Positions 46,247 to 55,143 of a stretch of DNA of 64,000 bases are shown here, piece after piece; position 1 is the first letter of the stretch, and every line of letters begins with the position of its first letter. The notes below the pieces were generated by a model that saw only the letters and a list, made by a program, of their open reading frames with translations, was not told the DNA's origin and ran no database searches. The translations under genes were made by a program, and so were the position numbers. The stretch comes from Acidobacteriota bacterium (GTDB taxonomy: Bacteria; Acidobacteriota; Terriglobia; Terriglobales; Acidobacteriaceae): NCBI GenBank assembly GCA_021799405.1, contig JAJZAL010000001.1, forward strand, positions 53,961 through 117,960, written 5' to 3'.

Positions 46247-46339
46247 ACCGGGTGACCTACTGCGCGCGCACTGACCCGCTACCGTTGCTTCCTTCCGGAC
46301 CTGGCGGGGTTTGCGGGGTTGCGCCGCGTAGGACCCGGC
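46247..46339 (-). ncRNA. ffs: Bacterial signal recognition particle RNA (4.5S)
   Basis: The minus strand contains the universal apical motif CAGGTCCGGAAGGAAGCA with the GGAA tetraloop. Complementary ends extend the long hairpin: CCGGG/CCCGG, CCTAC/GTAGG, GCGGCGCA/TGCGCGCGC and ACCCCGC/GCGGGT. The RNA binds Ffh and, with FtsY (encoded at 53 kb), targets nascent membrane proteins. Ends are estimated from the stem and may shift a few bases. Confidence 0.93.
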
Positions 46340-46439
46340 ACAAATTGAGTTTAACATTCGCAGTGGGTCGCTGCAGGGCGCCAGTTGTGGAGGCGAAGGC
46401 GTGCGGCTAGCCTGGCGACGTGGGCTGGGTGGCTGCCGG

Positions 46440-46445
46440 TAAAAT
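46440..46445 (+). promoter_or_regulatory. Putative -10 box for leaderless rimO transcript
   Basis: TAAAAT ends six bases before the rimO GTG; no Shine-Dalgarno is seen. Transcription would begin at the start codon. Confidence 0.4.
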
Positions 46446-46451
46446 AGAGAT

Positions 46452-48071
46452 GTGAAATCTCTTGGAAAGACGAGCGGCGGCGAAGGCGCTGCCGCGGCTG
46501 AGCGTCCCCGGATAGGGTTCGTATCGCTGGGCTGCCCGAAGAATCTGGTGGACAGCGAGGTGATGATGGGTCTACTGGACCGGGCGGGCGGCGTGATGAC
46601 GAATGACGCGGAGTCGGCGGACATTCTGGTGGTGAATACGTGCTCGTTTATTGATGCGGCAAAGCAGGAGTCAGTCGACACGATTCTGGAGATGGCCGAG
46701 CACAAGACGACGGGCTGCGCGAAGAAGCTGATTGTGGCCGGATGCCTGGTGGAGCGTTATAGGGACGAGATCCAGAAGAACATTCCCGAAGTGGACGCCG
46801 TGGTGGGCACGGGAGAGCTGGAGAAGATTCTGGAAGCGGCGGGGCTGACGCTGCCGGCGGAGATCACGCAAGATTCGCCGTTCAGGATTTTGGGCGAATC
46901 TACCCCACTTAAGTCAAAAGAAGGCTTGAATCCATCCGATGGACGAGGACCTGTCCATGGGGACCCCGGAAATGGGGCACCCTCACTGTCATCCAGGGCG
47001 GAGGGTGAGTTGCGGGAGCAGCAGGGACGGTTTGCGCGCGCGGAATGGGATGGCGCGACGGCGGAACTGCCGCAGTATCTGTATGACCACACGACACCGC
47101 GGCTGCGGGCGACGCAGTCGGCTTCGGCGTACATCAAGATTGCGGAGGGCTGCGACCATCCGTGCAGCTTCTGCGTGATTCCGAATCTGCGGGGGAAGTT
47201 CCGGTCACGGCGGTTTGAGAGCGTGGTGGCCGAGGCTGAGGCGCTGGTGGCCGATGGAGTGCGCGAGATTACGCTGATTGGACAGGATACGACCTGCTAT
47301 GGCGAGGATCTGGGGCTGAAGGACGGGCTGGCGATGCTGCTCGACCGGCTGGCGCAGATTGAGGGTCTGGTGTGGCTGCGGTTCCTGTACGCGTATCCGA
47401 ACAAGATTACTGGACGGCTGCTGGAGACGATGGCCAAGCATGCGAATATCTGCAAATACCTGGATGTGCCGCTGCAGCATGCTTCCGGCTCGGTGCTGAA
47501 GAACATGAAACGCGGGGCGAATGCGGAGATTCTGCTGAAGACGGTCGAAAAAGCAAGGAAGACTGTGCCGGGGATTGCGGTGCGGACGTCGTTCATTGTG
47601 GGGTTTCCGGGAGAAACGGCGGAGGATTTCGCGGAGCTGGAAGAGTTTGTGCGCGCGGCGCGGTTTGACTGGATGGGTGTGTTCACTTATTCGGACGAGG
47701 AAGGCTCGCGGTCGTTCGAGTTGGACGGCAAGCTGCCGAAGCGGACGATTGAGCAGCGCAAGCGCGCGCTGATGAAGTTGCAGAAGGGCATCAGCAAGAA
47801 GGTGCGCGAGGAGTGGGTCGGAAAGACAATCGACGTGCTGGTGGAGGGCGAGTCAGAAGAGACGCCGCTGCTGTGGCAAGGACGGAGCCAGTGGCACGCT
47901 CCCGAGATTGACGGAGTGGTTTATCTGAACGACTTCGGGCCGTTTGAGGATCTGGTGCCGGGACGGTTCTACCGCTGCGAGATTACCGAAGCACACGACT
48001 ATGACGTGGTGGCGCGCGTGGTGGAGGAGTCAGCGCTGAACGTGCAGGAGCTGGCGGAGGTGCAGGCGTAA
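46452..48071 (+). CDS. rimO: Ribosomal protein S12 methylthiotransferase RimO, with insertion
   Basis: RimO is a radical-SAM enzyme that methylthiolates Asp88 of S12. The first cluster cysteines are in FVSLGCPKNLVDSE, VNTCSFID and VAGCLVER. The radical-SAM cluster is CDHPCSFCVIPNLRGKFRSR, and a TRAM domain closes the protein. At 539 residues it exceeds the usual 430-470. The excess, about residues 145-200, sits in the linker before the radical-SAM domain. It is encoded by a palindromic-repeat-like sequence (46903-46983) read through in frame, with flanks. All catalytic cysteines remain. The start is GTG. Confidence 0.95.
   Translation: MKSLGKTSGGEGAAAAERPRIGFVSLGCPKNLVDSEVMMGLLDRAGGVMTNDAESADILVVNTCSFIDAAKQESVDTILEMAEHKTTGCAKKLIVAGCLVERYRDEIQKNIPEVDAVVGTGELEKILEAAGLTLPAEITQDSPFRILGESTPLKSKEGLNPSDGRGPVHGDPGNGAPSLSSRAEGELREQQGRFARAEWDGATAELPQYLYDHTTPRLRATQSASAYIKIAEGCDHPCSFCVIPNLRGKFRSRRFESVVAEAEALVADGVREITLIGQDTTCYGEDLGLKDGLAMLLDRLAQIEGLVWLRFLYAYPNKITGRLLETMAKHANICKYLDVPLQHASGSVLKNMKRGANAEILLKTVEKARKTVPGIAVRTSFIVGFPGETAEDFAELEEFVRAARFDWMGVFTYSDEEGSRSFELDGKLPKRTIEQRKRALMKLQKGISKKVREEWVGKTIDVLVEGESEETPLLWQGRSQWHAPEIDGVVYLNDFGPFEDLVPGRFYRCEITEAHDYDVVARVVEESALNVQELAEVQA
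46903..46983 (+). repeat. Palindromic repeat copy 2, in frame within rimO
   Basis: CCCCACTTAAGTCAAAAG-AAGGCTTGAAT at the left and AATGGGGCACCCT at the right match copy 1 at 46182-46224. About 40 extra bases, containing another palindrome (GTCC/GGAC, CCAT/ATGG parts), lie between. It encodes a Gly/Pro/Ser-rich linker without stop codons. Confidence 0.6.
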
Positions 48072-48286
48072 TGGGAAGAAAGAAGACGCTGCGCTGCCCG
48101 ACGTGCGGATCTCTGGTGACCGCCACGGACGAGGAATTTCCATTCTGCAGCGACCGCTGCCGCAAGATTGACCTAGGCAAGTGGGCGAGCGGAGTGTACA
48201 AGATCTCATCGCCGGTATTGGACCCCGACGTATTGGAAGGTACCGAAGGTGAACCCGGCCAGCGGGAACGGCGCGATGATGAGTAG
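48071..48286 (+). CDS. yacG: DNA gyrase inhibitor YacG (zinc-binding)
   Basis: The 71-residue protein has four zinc cysteines in LRCPTCGSLV and PFCSDRCRKIDLGKWASG, the YacG pattern. YacG binds GyrB and inhibits gyrase. Its ATG overlaps the rimO stop (TAATG), so the genes are coupled. Confidence 0.92.
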   Translation: MGRKKTLRCPTCGSLVTATDEEFPFCSDRCRKIDLGKWASGVYKISSPVLDPDVLEGTEGEPGQRERRDDE

Positions 48287-48773
48287 CGGGGAGAAAACGG
48301 CGACGCGAACTGGATGGGCGTGGGTAGTGGCGACGGCACTGGGTGCGGGACGGCTGAAGCCGGGTCCTGGAACGTGGGGTTCGCTGGCGGCTGCGGTGGT
48401 TTGGTTTGCGGTAGCGAGCGGGACGCATGCCAGCGCGGCAGCACTGGTATGGGGCACGGTAGCAGCGGCTGTGATTGCGACGGTGGTGGGGATTCCTGCA
48501 TCGACCATCGTGGAGCGCGAAAGCGGCAGGGAAGACCCGGGATTTGTGGTGATTGACGAAGTGGCCGGGCAGTGGGTGGTGCTGATTGGGTGCCCGGCGA
48601 ACTGGGAGCACGTGCTGCTGGGCTTGGCGCTGTTCCGGTTTTTCGACATTGTGAAGCCCTGGCCCGTGCGGAAACTGGAACGGTTACCGGCGGGAACCGG
48701 CATCATGATGGATGATGTGGCCGCGGGAATTCTGGGGCTGATTGTGATGTTGATTGTGCGCCACTGGTGGTAG
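48276..48773 (+). CDS. pgpA: Phosphatidylglycerophosphatase A
   Basis: PgpA dephosphorylates phosphatidylglycerol phosphate in the inner membrane. Signature blocks are GAGRLKPGPGTWGSLAAAVV and VVIDEVAGQWVVL, plus FRFFDIVKPWPVRKLER and the C-terminal helix. Tandem ATGs at 48276 and 48279 overlap the yacG stop; an in-frame GTG at 48249 is also possible. Together with plsY and gpsA downstream it makes a phospholipid-synthesis theme. Confidence 0.92.
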   Translation: MMSSGEKTATRTGWAWVVATALGAGRLKPGPGTWGSLAAAVVWFAVASGTHASAAALVWGTVAAAVIATVVGIPASTIVERESGREDPGFVVIDEVAGQWVVLIGCPANWEHVLLGLALFRFFDIVKPWPVRKLERLPAGTGIMMDDVAAGILGLIVMLIVRHWW

Positions 48774-48800
48774 TGCACAGGGACGAGATCGAAGGGATTT

Positions 48801-49841
48801 ATGCCATTTAGTTCCATACTTCCGGATACGAATGCTCCGCTGATCAGAGAGATTGATCCGGCAGCGGCGATACCGGGCGGCGATGTGCAGATCGTGGGAG
48901 ATCATTTGAGTGCGTTGCCCTACCGGCTGCCGGTGGTGATGCTGGGTGATCTGGCCGCGCCGGTGCTGCTGGCCCGCGAAGAGCGAATGGCGATTCGTGT
49001 GCCGGAGGAGGCTGAGAGCGGCGCGCTGCGCGTGCTGCGCAATGGAGCGCAAAGCAACAGCGTGAACATGAAGGTCGCTACGCTGGTGGCCGATGATGTG
49101 CACATGGTGGCGAGTCCGGTGATGGACGAAGAGGGCCGTGTGTATGCGACGCTTTCCGGGTCGCGCGGGCAGGAGACGCCGGTGTCGGTATTTCGCACCG
49201 AGCCGAGCGGAGAGACGCAGCCTTTTGTCCAGGGGATCATGAACGCGACAGGCATGGCGCTGGATCCGACGGGATTTTTGTATATTTCTTCGCGGCATGA
49301 CGGCACGGTGTATCGCGTTTCTCCCAACGGCGCGATGGCCAAGTATGCCGAAGGGATGGGTGTTGCCACTGGCATGGCTTTTGATGCCGAGCAGAACCTG
49401 TATGTGGGCGACCGGAGCGGAACGATCTTCAAAATTGCGCCGGACCGTCAGATATTTGTATATGCGACGCTGGAGCCGAGCGTCGCGGCGTATCATCTGG
49501 CATTCGGGCAGGAAGGCAAGCTGTATGTGAGCGTGCCAACAACGTCGGGCCATGACTGCGTATATGTGATTGATTCGGATGGAAGCACGCGGCCCTATTA
49601 TCGCGGTCTGGGCCGGCCGCAGGGGCTGGCGGTGGATATTGCCGGCGATGTGTACGTAGCGGCTTCGCTGCATGGTCGGCAGGGAGTGGTGAGGTTGCCG
49701 CAGGACGGTGAGCCGACCCTGGTGTTAGCTGGACGGGACCTGGTGGGATTCTCATTTACGCCGCACGGCACGGCCCTGCTGGCAACGAGCACCGCGGTTT
49801 ATGATGTGGATTTGGGCATTGAGGGCTGGCGCGTGATATGA
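48801..49841 (+). CDS. IPT/TIG plus NHL beta-propeller protein
   Basis: The 346-residue protein opens with an IPT/TIG domain (IPGGDVQIVGDHLSA, residues about 15-95) and continues as an NHL/SMP-30-type propeller (ATGMALDPTGFLYISSRHDG, ATGMAFDAEQNLYVGDRSG, PQGLAVDIAGDVYVAAS). No signal peptide is seen. It may bind proteins or small ligands; enzymatic function is unproven. AAGGGA just upstream of the ATG supports the start. Confidence 0.75.
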   Translation: MPFSSILPDTNAPLIREIDPAAAIPGGDVQIVGDHLSALPYRLPVVMLGDLAAPVLLAREERMAIRVPEEAESGALRVLRNGAQSNSVNMKVATLVADDVHMVASPVMDEEGRVYATLSGSRGQETPVSVFRTEPSGETQPFVQGIMNATGMALDPTGFLYISSRHDGTVYRVSPNGAMAKYAEGMGVATGMAFDAEQNLYVGDRSGTIFKIAPDRQIFVYATLEPSVAAYHLAFGQEGKLYVSVPTTSGHDCVYVIDSDGSTRPYYRGLGRPQGLAVDIAGDVYVAASLHGRQGVVRLPQDGEPTLVLAGRDLVGFSFTPHGTALLATSTAVYDVDLGIEGWRVI

Positions 49842-49984
49842 GGCTGATTTTCTGTAGCCATACCTCCGAAAGACTGCGGAAAGTGCGGGTTTTCTCGGCA
49901 GATGAGCCGCGCGAGAGGCTACTACTTCGGGGTATACCTACAGGAAATCAGCCCTAGGCGCGCTTGCCGGGAGAGACGGACCGG

Positions 49985-51229
49985 ATGAATGCGGAGATTA
50001 TTGCGGTGGGGTCGGAAATGCTCACCCCCTTCCGGCAGGATACGAATTCCCTATACCTGACCGAAAAGCTGAATGCACTGGGCGTGGCAGTCGTTTTCAA
50101 GACGATAGTGGGCGACAAGCGCACACACCTTGTGAATTCGGTGCGGCAGGCACTGGGGCGGGTAGATATTGTTGTGATTTCGGGCGGGTTGGGTCCGACC
50201 GAGGATGATCTGACGCGCGAAGCGGTGGCCGAAGCGCTGGGGCGCAAGCTGGTGCGCGACGCAGACCTGATCGCGAATATGTACGCGCGGGCAGCGGCGC
50301 GGCGCATCACGATTACGCGCAATAACGAGAAACAGGCCGACACGGTGGAAGGTGCCGTGATACTTGAGAATACGCGCGGGACGGCTCCGGGCCAGTGGCT
50401 GGACATTGTGCACGGCAAGTATCGCAAGCTGCTGGCGATGCTTCCCGGGCCGCCTCCGGAACTGAAGGCGATGTTTGAGGATCAGTGTCTGCCATTGCTG
50501 AAAGACGCGCTGCCGGAGCGGGCGATTGCGACGCGCGTGCTGAAGGCGGCGATGATTGGCGAGTCGCAATGCGATGCGAGAATTGCACCCATCTATACGC
50601 AGTATCCGGATGTGGAGACGACAATTCTGGCGCATTTGGGGGATATCCAGGTGAATCTCTCATGCAGGAAGCCCCTGCTGGCGCAGGCGAAGCTGCGTGT
50701 GGATGAGCTGACGGGGCGCATTGAAGAAGAGTTGGATGACATACTCTATTCCTCACAGGGCGAGACGCTGGAGCAGATTGTGCTGTATTACCTGGGAATG
50801 CATGGGGCTACACTAGCGGTGGCAGAAAGCTGCACCGGCGGCCTGATTGCGGAGCGGTTGACGGATATTCCGGGTAGCTCGCGGTCCTTTTTAGGGGGAG
50901 CCGTGGTGTATAGCAACGAGCTGAAGACGAAGTTTGCCGGAGTCAATCCGGAGTTGATTGCGCGCCATGGAGCCGTGAGCGGGGAAGTGGCGGCGGCGAT
51001 GGCCGAAGGAATTCGGAGGCAGTGCGACGCCGATTATGGATTGGCTGTGACCGGAATTGCGGGACCGGGCGGTGGTTCAGAAGAGAAGCCGGTTGGGCTG
51101 GTGTATTTTGCAGTGAGCGGCGATGACTCAACCGAGACGCTGGAGAAGCGGTTTACGGGAGACAGAAGCCGCGTGCGGAGCCTGGCGGCGCAGCAGGCGC
51201 TGGACATGGTTCGCCGACGTTTAATGTAA
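49985..51229 (+). CDS. cinA: CinA-like competence/damage-inducible protein (nicotinamide-nucleotide amidase)
   Basis: The 414-residue protein has the N-terminal MoCF-type COG1058 domain (NAEIIAVGSEML, VVISGGLGPTEDDLTREAVA) and a C-terminal PncC amidase domain (LAVAESCTGGLIAERLTDIP, GIAGPGGGSEEKPVGLVYFA) that deamidates nicotinamide mononucleotide. The ATG at 49985 follows GGGAGAG by nine bases; an in-frame TTG at 49964 is less likely. Confidence 0.94.
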   Translation: MNAEIIAVGSEMLTPFRQDTNSLYLTEKLNALGVAVVFKTIVGDKRTHLVNSVRQALGRVDIVVISGGLGPTEDDLTREAVAEALGRKLVRDADLIANMYARAAARRITITRNNEKQADTVEGAVILENTRGTAPGQWLDIVHGKYRKLLAMLPGPPPELKAMFEDQCLPLLKDALPERAIATRVLKAAMIGESQCDARIAPIYTQYPDVETTILAHLGDIQVNLSCRKPLLAQAKLRVDELTGRIEEELDDILYSSQGETLEQIVLYYLGMHGATLAVAESCTGGLIAERLTDIPGSSRSFLGGAVVYSNELKTKFAGVNPELIARHGAVSGEVAAAMAEGIRRQCDADYGLAVTGIAGPGGGSEEKPVGLVYFAVSGDDSTETLEKRFTGDRSRVRSLAAQQALDMVRRRLM

Positions 51230-51261
51230 ATGTAACTGACGCTGTTTCAAGTGGAGATAGC

Positions 51262-51906
51262 ATGCCCGTGGCGACTTACATCATTCTGGCGATTGCAGCG
51301 TATCTGCTCGGGTCGATACCCTTCGGCTACCTTCTGGTGCGGTTCTTCCGCAAGGAGGATATCCGGGAGAAAGGCAGCGGGAATATTGGCGCGACGAACG
51401 TGATCCGGTCGGGTGCGAAGGGACTGGGCGCGCTGACATTTGTGTTGGATGCATGCAAGGGCGTGGCGGCGGTATTGCTGTGCGGAATATGGGGGGCGCA
51501 TGCTGGGACGGGCGCATTGACGCTGCACGATGCGCAGGCAATGGGCGCTCTGTTCGCCATTTTGGGACATATCTATCCTGTGTGGCTACACTTTAAAGGC
51601 GGGAAGGGCGTAGCTACGGCGTTTGGCGTATTTGTGGCGCTGGCACCGGCTCCGGCGCTGGTGTGCCTGGGAATATTCGCGCTTATTTTTCTCCTGACGA
51701 GGTATGTTTCGCTGGGATCTATCCTGGCGACGGCAGCGTTTCCTCCGATTGCGCGAGCGATGGAGAATGGTCCGCGCGGAATGCTGATGTGGGGCGTGAT
51801 TCTGTTTCTGGCGGTGCTGGTGATCTGGAAGCACCGGCAGAATATTGTCCGGCTGGTGAAGGGTACGGAGTACCGCTTTGGCAAGCCGCGCACCGAGGCC
51901 GCATGA
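51262..51906 (+). CDS. plsY: Glycerol-3-phosphate acyltransferase PlsY
   Basis: PlsY transfers the acyl group from acyl-phosphate to glycerol-3-phosphate, the first step of phosphatidate synthesis. The 214-residue protein has about five to seven helices and the three catalytic loops: GSIPFGYLLVRFF with KGSGNIGATNVIR, then HIYPVWLHFKGGKGVATAFG, then a C-terminal KHRQNIVRLVKGTEYRFG. GGAG before the ATG supports the start. Confidence 0.96.
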   Translation: MPVATYIILAIAAYLLGSIPFGYLLVRFFRKEDIREKGSGNIGATNVIRSGAKGLGALTFVLDACKGVAAVLLCGIWGAHAGTGALTLHDAQAMGALFAILGHIYPVWLHFKGGKGVATAFGVFVALAPAPALVCLGIFALIFLLTRYVSLGSILATAAFPPIARAMENGPRGMLMWGVILFLAVLVIWKHRQNIVRLVKGTEYRFGKPRTEAA

Positions 51907-52910
51907 GCCGAATTGCAGTGATGGGGAGCGGTGCGTGGGGTACCGCGATTGCTCTGCATTTGACGCGCACTGGCGAGCATGAGGTGACGTTGTGGTCGCA
52001 TTCGGAGCGTGTGGCGGAGACGATTGCCGAGAGCAGGGAGAATCGCGACTTTTTGCCGGGATTTGCCATTCCGGCTTCGCTGAAAGTGACGGCGAGCCAG
52101 GAAGAGGCGCTTTCGCCGGCCGAGGTTGTAGTGAGCGTGATGCCGTCGCATCATGTTCGGCACTCGTATGAGGAATTTTCCAGGCACCTCCGGCCGGATC
52201 ACAAGCTGGTGAGCGCGACCAAAGGCATTGAGGATGGGACTTACCTGCGGATGTCGCAGGTGATTGCACAGGTGACTGGGCAGCATGGGCTGAGTCTGCC
52301 GCTTGCGGTGATCAGCGGGCCGAGTTTTGCACAGGAAGTCGCTGCGGGGTTTCCGACGGCGGTGACGGTGGCATCTGACAATGCGGCCTTTGCCACGGAA
52401 ATGCAACGGATTTTCTCGAGCGGCTCGCTGCGGCTTTATACAAACGACGATGTGTGCGGCGTGGAGTTAGGCGGCGCGCTAAAGAACGTGATCGCTATTG
52501 CTTCGGGCATTGTGACAGGGCTTGGGCTGGGACACAACAGCACGGCGGCGATTATTACGCGCGGAATTGCCGAGATCACGCGGCTGGCGGTGGCGTGCGG
52601 CGGAAAACGCGAAACACTTGCGGGGCTTGCAGGGCTGGGTGACCTGGTGCTGACCTGTACCGGAGCACTGTCAAGAAATCGCATGGTGGGCATCGAGCTG
52701 GGTAAAGGACGGAAGCTGGAAGAAATACTGGATGGGCTGGGTGGCAAGGTGGCCGAAGGGGTCCGGACGACGTCGGCCGCGCTGGGATTGGCAGCGAGAG
52801 TGGGTGTGGAGATGCCAATTGCCGAGCAAGTGCAGGCAGTGCTGGAGGGCCGGTGTTCGCCGTTGGAAGGAATGCAAGCACTTATGAGCCGTCCGGGGCG
52901 CGACGAGTAG
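51903..52910 (+). CDS. gpsA: NAD(P)-dependent glycerol-3-phosphate dehydrogenase
   Basis: GpsA makes the glycerol-3-phosphate used by PlsY. The 335-residue protein has the Rossmann motif VMGSGAWGTAIALHL at its N-terminus, ISGPSFAQEVAAGFPTAVTV and the catalytic-domain lysine block GVELGGALKNVIAIASGI. Its ATG overlaps the plsY stop (ATGA), so the two are coupled and functionally paired. Confidence 0.97.
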   Translation: MSRIAVMGSGAWGTAIALHLTRTGEHEVTLWSHSERVAETIAESRENRDFLPGFAIPASLKVTASQEEALSPAEVVVSVMPSHHVRHSYEEFSRHLRPDHKLVSATKGIEDGTYLRMSQVIAQVTGQHGLSLPLAVISGPSFAQEVAAGFPTAVTVASDNAAFATEMQRIFSSGSLRLYTNDDVCGVELGGALKNVIAIASGIVTGLGLGHNSTAAIITRGIAEITRLAVACGGKRETLAGLAGLGDLVLTCTGALSRNRMVGIELGKGRKLEEILDGLGGKVAEGVRTTSAALGLAARVGVEMPIAEQVQAVLEGRCSPLEGMQALMSRPGRDE

Positions 52911-52945
52911 AGGGGCCTGGACTTCGCAGCGTAGGTACGGCGCGA

Positions 52946-52955
52946 TTGCTACACT
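52946..52955 (+). promoter_or_regulatory. Extended -10 promoter for leaderless ftsY transcript
   Basis: TTGCTACACT includes TGnTACACT, an extended -10 form, and ends seven bases before the ftsY ATG. The same ten bases precede mqnA on the other strand. No Shine-Dalgarno is present. Confidence 0.5.
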
Positions 52956-52962
52956 CAAAAAT

Positions 52963-53937
52963 ATGATTCAGACACTGTTTGGCAGCCTCGATCAGCCGCA
53001 GGAAAAAGGCTTCTTTGACCGCATGAAGCAGGCGGTCACGCGCACGCGGGATTCGCTGAGCGAGCGGATTGATTCCGTCGTGGCGATGACACGGGGCGTA
53101 GACGAAGCGGCGCTCGAAGAGCTGGAGATGAGCCTGATTGCGTCGGATTTGGGCGTGCACGTCTCCGCTGAGGTGACGGAGCAGTTGCGGGAGCGTGCCA
53201 GGCGGGAGCAGATCCGCGACGGAGCAGAGTTGCGCGAGTTGCTAAAGTCGAGCCTGAAGAAAATACTGGACGACCAGGAGAAGCCTCCGAAGACGGTGGC
53301 CGCGCCGCCGGAGGTGATCTTGATGGTGGGCGTGAACGGGACGGGCAAGACAACCACGACAGGCAAGCTGGCTGCCTATTACCGGCGGCAGGGCAAGACG
53401 GTGCTGCTGTGTGCAGCGGATACATTTCGCGCGGCGGCGATTGAACAGCTTGAGGTGTGGGGCGAGCGCACGGGTGTGGAGATTATCAAGACGCGACAGG
53501 GAGGGGACCCCTCGGCGGTACTGTTCGACGCGCTGGAGGCGGCCAAGGCCCGCAAAATCGATGTGCTGATAGTGGACACTGCCGGACGATTGCACACGAA
53601 GACCGGTCTGATGGCGGAGCTTGACAAGATGCGGCGGACGACGCAGAGGCTGATTCCAGATGCGCCGCACGAAGTGTTGCTGGTGCTGGACGCGACGACG
53701 GGGCAGAACGGATTGCAGCAGGCGCGGCTGTTTACCGAGTCGGCGGGTGTGACCGGTATCGTGCTGACAAAGCTGGATGGCACAGCGAAGGGCGGCATTG
53801 CAATTGCGATAGCGCGCGAACTGGGCGTGCCGGTGCGGTTTGCGGGGATTGGGGAGAAGGTCGACGACCTGCTGCCGTTTGACAGCGGAGCTTTTGTGGA
53901 AGCGCTGCTGGGCGAGCCGGCCGCGAGCCGTTCATAG
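52963..53937 (+). CDS. ftsY: Signal recognition particle receptor FtsY
   Basis: The 324-residue SRP GTPase consists of the helical N domain and the G domain: GVNGTGKTTTTGKLAAYYRR (P-loop), DTFRAAAIEQL, DTAGRLHTKTGLM, TKLDGTAKGG and GIGEKVDDLLPFD. It lacks the long acidic A domain of E. coli FtsY, as is common. It binds the Ffh-4.5S RNA particle; that RNA is encoded about 6.6 kb upstream. The gene is likely translated from a leaderless transcript. Confidence 0.97.
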   Translation: MIQTLFGSLDQPQEKGFFDRMKQAVTRTRDSLSERIDSVVAMTRGVDEAALEELEMSLIASDLGVHVSAEVTEQLRERARREQIRDGAELRELLKSSLKKILDDQEKPPKTVAAPPEVILMVGVNGTGKTTTTGKLAAYYRRQGKTVLLCAADTFRAAAIEQLEVWGERTGVEIIKTRQGGDPSAVLFDALEAAKARKIDVLIVDTAGRLHTKTGLMAELDKMRRTTQRLIPDAPHEVLLVLDATTGQNGLQQARLFTESAGVTGIVLTKLDGTAKGGIAIAIARELGVPVRFAGIGEKVDDLLPFDSGAFVEALLGEPAASRS

Positions 53938-53948
53938 CGAGGAAATTG

Positions 53949-55109
53949 ATGGCCGATGCAGGCAGCCAGCAAGCGGAGTTGCAGTGTGCACAAGATGCGC
54001 GCTGGATGCGGCGTGCGCTGGAGCTGGCCCGGCGGTCAAAAGCGGTAAGTTCGCCGAATCCCGCAGTGGGTTGCGTGCTGGTGCAGGATGGCGCGGTGGT
54101 TGGGGAGGGTTTCCACGACTACGACCGGAAAGACCACGCTGAAGTCGCCGCGCTGAAGCAGGCGGGCGAAAGTGCGCGAGGTGCGACGGCATATGTGACG
54201 CTGGAGCCTTGCTGTCACACGGGACGTACGGGGCCCTGTACGGAAGCGTTGATTCAGGGTGGCGTGGCGCGAGTGGTGGTGGCGACGGGCGATCCAAACC
54301 CGGAAGTGAATGGCAAGGGATTGGAGCGGTTGCGCGGGGCAGGGATTGCGGTGAAGTGCGGCGAAGGCGGCGATGAGGGCCGTGAGCTGAATGATGCATT
54401 TGCGGGATTCATTCGCACAAGCCAGCCTTTTGTGACGCTGAAGGCAGGTGTTTCGCTCGACGGGCGGATTGCGCCGGGACAAGGTGTGGCGCGCAGGAAA
54501 GAGCCGTATTTCATTACGGGGGCCGAGTCTCGCAACGATGTGCAACGGATGCGACATGAGCACGATGTGCTGTTGACGGGGATCCGGACGGTGCTGGCAG
54601 ATGATCCGCGACTGACGGACCGCACAGGGTTGCCGCGGCGGCGTCCGTTGTTGCGCGTGGTGCTCGACTCAGAGTTGCAGCTGCCGTTGGACTCGAAGCT
54701 GGTCAAGACGGCAAACGAAGATGTGCTGGTGTTTTGCACGGGCGCTCCGGCGCCGAGGGTGGCAGCACTGGAAGCGCGTGGCGTGCGCGTAGAGTCGTTG
54801 CGCAGCCGCGTACCGGGCCGGGTTCCGATCGGGGAGGTGCTACGGCGGCTGGCAGAGATGCAGATGATTTCCGTGATGATTGAGGCGGGCGGACAAGTCG
54901 CGGCGTCTGCGCTGCAGGATGAGTGCGTGGACAAGCTGGTGCTGTATTATGCCCCGGTGATGTTGGGCAACGGAGCGCTTCCGCTGATGGAGAAGCTGGG
55001 AATGCAACGGCTGCGTGTGAGCCGCGTGTCGACGGCGCAGTTCGGGCCGGATGTGCGCTGGACGGGATATGTGCGTGATCCATGGGATGCAGAGATTTTC
55101 GCGTCATGA
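53949..55109 (+). CDS. ribD: Bifunctional riboflavin biosynthesis deaminase/reductase RibD
   Basis: RibD carries out the second (deaminase) and third (reductase) steps of riboflavin synthesis. The deaminase zinc site is DHAEVAAL and LEPCCHTGRTGPC; the reductase domain starts near PFVTLKAGVSLDGRIA. Length 386 is typical. GAGG six bases before the ATG (bases overlapping an in-frame TTG) fixes the start. It is followed by ribE. Confidence 0.96.
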   Translation: MADAGSQQAELQCAQDARWMRRALELARRSKAVSSPNPAVGCVLVQDGAVVGEGFHDYDRKDHAEVAALKQAGESARGATAYVTLEPCCHTGRTGPCTEALIQGGVARVVVATGDPNPEVNGKGLERLRGAGIAVKCGEGGDEGRELNDAFAGFIRTSQPFVTLKAGVSLDGRIAPGQGVARRKEPYFITGAESRNDVQRMRHEHDVLLTGIRTVLADDPRLTDRTGLPRRRPLLRVVLDSELQLPLDSKLVKTANEDVLVFCTGAPAPRVAALEARGVRVESLRSRVPGRVPIGEVLRRLAEMQMISVMIEAGGQVAASALQDECVDKLVLYYAPVMLGNGALPLMEKLGMQRLRVSRVSTAQFGPDVRWTGYVRDPWDAEIFAS

Positions 55110-55131
55110 CGTGCGGAGACGATGCGTTCGA

Positions 55132-55137
55132 TAGAGT
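55132..55137 (+). promoter_or_regulatory. Putative -10 box for leaderless ribE transcript
   Basis: TAGAGT ends six bases before the ribE ATG, with no clear Shine-Dalgarno between. ribE may also be read from the ribD transcript. Confidence 0.3.
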
Positions 55138-55143
55138 AAGAGC

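Noticed and set aside
46175..46705. 176-codon minus-strand open frame overlapping the SRP RNA and rimO start
   Set aside because: It covers the well-supported 4.5S RNA and the rimO N-terminus and shows no protein family features.
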